NCBI GenBank assembly: GCA_045642025.1
Contig: JAZUIB010000048.1
Span: 1-13,901 of the forward strand
From: Equadaptatus sp045642025
GTDB lineage: Bacteria > Synergistota > Synergistia > Synergistales > Synergistaceae
Length of the DNA: 13,901 nt
Reading direction: 5' to 3'
How positions within the stretch are numbered: position 1 is the stretch's first letter; every line of letters starts with the position of its first letter. Shown here piece by piece: positions 13,154 through 13,901 of the stretch. Below the pieces are notes generated by a model. That model was not told the origin of the DNA. It saw only the letters and a list, made by a program, of their open reading frames with translations, and searched no databases. Made by a program: the position numbers and the translations under genes.

Positions 13154-13901
13154 CTATTCGCCTATCTCTGACAGCAGGTCAAGGATGCCTATGCCTTGTA
13201 TATCTTTCTGCCCCTGTCCTGTTTTCCGTATCCACTGCTGTTTCTTCTGTTTCGGATTTATAATTGCTGTGTTGTTTGGCTTATCAGATTTGGCTTCCTT
13301 TTCACTCTTTGGCTGTTCTTCTGTTTTTGTTTTTTTCTGTTCAGCCGGAGCTTTTGTTGTTGTCTGTTTTACTTCGGCATATCTGTTTCCGAATAGTGCG
13401 TCGAAATCTTTCGTGCCTGCTTCTGTAACCTGTATCTGCTTGCTTTCTGCGGCAGCCTTTGCTTTTGCTTTTTCTTTTGGCTGTTTAACCGGTTTTGCTT
13501 TTACAGTGTTTTTATTGCCAAATTCATATGTGGCGCCAAGGTTTGCCCCTATGCTGTCACGTTTGCCTGTTGTGCCTGTTACGCTGAATTCTATCTGCCA
13601 CGGATTTCCAGTTTTGTGGTATTTTACGCCAAGTTCTGCCACTCCTGTTCCGCCTTTCAGGTCAGGTTCGGCTATCGGAAGTCCCTGTGTTGTTGCCGCG
13701 GCATTGTTGCTGAATTCATATTCGTAGGCAAGACCGCCGTATGCTTTGAAGTCTGCATCAACTGTTTTGTTGTAGCGGAAACCGGCGCGTACTCTGTGGC
13801 TTTCTATAGGTTTGAAGTTTATTTCTTCGTTTGTAAAGCTGAGTGTCGTGTCGTCGCCGCCAAGGTGTGCATACAGGTATTTTACATAGGTATCCACCGT
13901 G
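13154..13901 (-). CDS. Autotransporter beta-barrel (C-terminal part) with a 121-residue charged tail
   Basis: The frame is open to the right edge, so the N-terminal passenger is outside the window; the GTG at 13897 is probably internal. Numbering from that codon, residues 1-126 are the last strands of a classical autotransporter domain: YVKYLYAHLG (4-13), INFKPIESHRVRAGFRY (26-42), FKAYGGLAYEYEF (50-62), KGGTGVAELGVKY (81-93), FSVTGTTGKRDSIGANLGATYEF (104-126). Members of this family normally end at the final aromatic residue, here Phe126. This one continues with a Lys/Glu/Gln/Ala-rich low-complexity tail to residue 247, including KDFDALFGNRYAEVKQTT (163-180) and a hydrophobic end GIGILDLLSEIGE. 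The tail would face the periplasm. No frameshift sign is seen, and a terminator follows the TAG. Confidence 0.85.
   Translation of the reverse strand, partial: TVDTYVKYLYAHLGGDDTTLSFTNEEINFKPIESHRVRAGFRYNKTVDADFKAYGGLAYEYEFSNNAAATTQGLPIAEPDLKGGTGVAELGVKYHKTGNPWQIEFSVTGTTGKRDSIGANLGATYEFGNKNTVKAKPVKQPKEKAKAKAAAESKQIQVTEAGTKDFDALFGNRYAEVKQTTTKAPAEQKKTKTEEQPKSEKEAKSDKPNNTAIINPKQKKQQWIRKTGQGQKDIQGIGILDLLSEIGE

Noticed and set aside
12780..13727. 315-codon plus-strand frame
   Set aside because: It lies antisense to the iscR-like gene, crosses the operon promoter and terminator, and continues antisense to the autotransporter. Composition is Cys/Phe/Ser-rich, with no family match and no ribosome site.

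Overview
The window looks like a chromosomal segment of an anaerobic diderm bacterium of moderate GC content. Two proteins need an outer membrane: a trimeric-autotransporter-like adhesin cut by the left edge and a classical autotransporter barrel cut by the right edge. The Fe-S genes are of the NIF/ISC type (Rrf2 regulator, NifS, NifU), which is common in anaerobes. Together with the Lrp-aminotransferase pair and strong AGGAGG-type ribosome binding sites, this would fit Synergistota. That assignment is an impression from gene style, not a proven placement.

Layout. Positions 1-2894 (minus) hold the N-terminal ~964 residues of a large surface adhesin, with a clear promoter at about 3038-3066. 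Positions 2895-4001 are a 1.1 kb intergenic stretch full of short repeats: a 49-bp direct repeat, nine tandem heptamers and hairpins. One 55-codon ORF of doubtful reality lies there. A tRNA-Ser(UGA) with its own promoter and terminator follows (4002-4089). Next come an SDF-family amino-acid symporter (4147-5334, minus) and a small exported lipoprotein-like protein (5464-5871, plus). These two diverge from promoters whose -10 regions form an 11-bp inverted repeat. A hairpin at 6007-6038 separates the lipoprotein gene from the next, convergent block.

From 13031 down to 6048 every gene is on the minus strand. In transcription order they are: an IscR-like Rrf2 regulator, NifS cysteine desulfurase, NifU scaffold, a four-helix-bundle (S23/IVP-type) protein, a P1B-2 heavy-metal ATPase, an Lrp/AsnC regulator and a class I aminotransferase. 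The first three form an Fe-S assembly operon behind a consensus sigma70 promoter (TTGACA-17-TATAAT) whose spacer is a 16-bp palindrome, a natural candidate for an autoregulatory site. The last two overlap by one base and resemble the AlaR-AlaT pair of Bacillus subtilis. At the right end (13154-13901) is an autotransporter barrel followed by an unusual 121-residue charged tail.

The most notable non-coding signal is a dispersed repeat family built from AATTGGT/ACCAATT heptamers, with a shared ACCAATTGTGG end and a shared GTTGCAG..CTGCAAC-type hairpin. It occurs between the ATPase and lrp genes, between nifS and nifU, and in shortened form upstream of the tRNA. A second family, made of GCTGTCAGCTGT/GCCGTCAGC motifs and hairpins with a GCTTCGC tip, occupies several other gaps. 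It also runs into the 5' end of the ATPase gene and over the nifU stop codon. I see no phage, plasmid, CRISPR or transposase gene.
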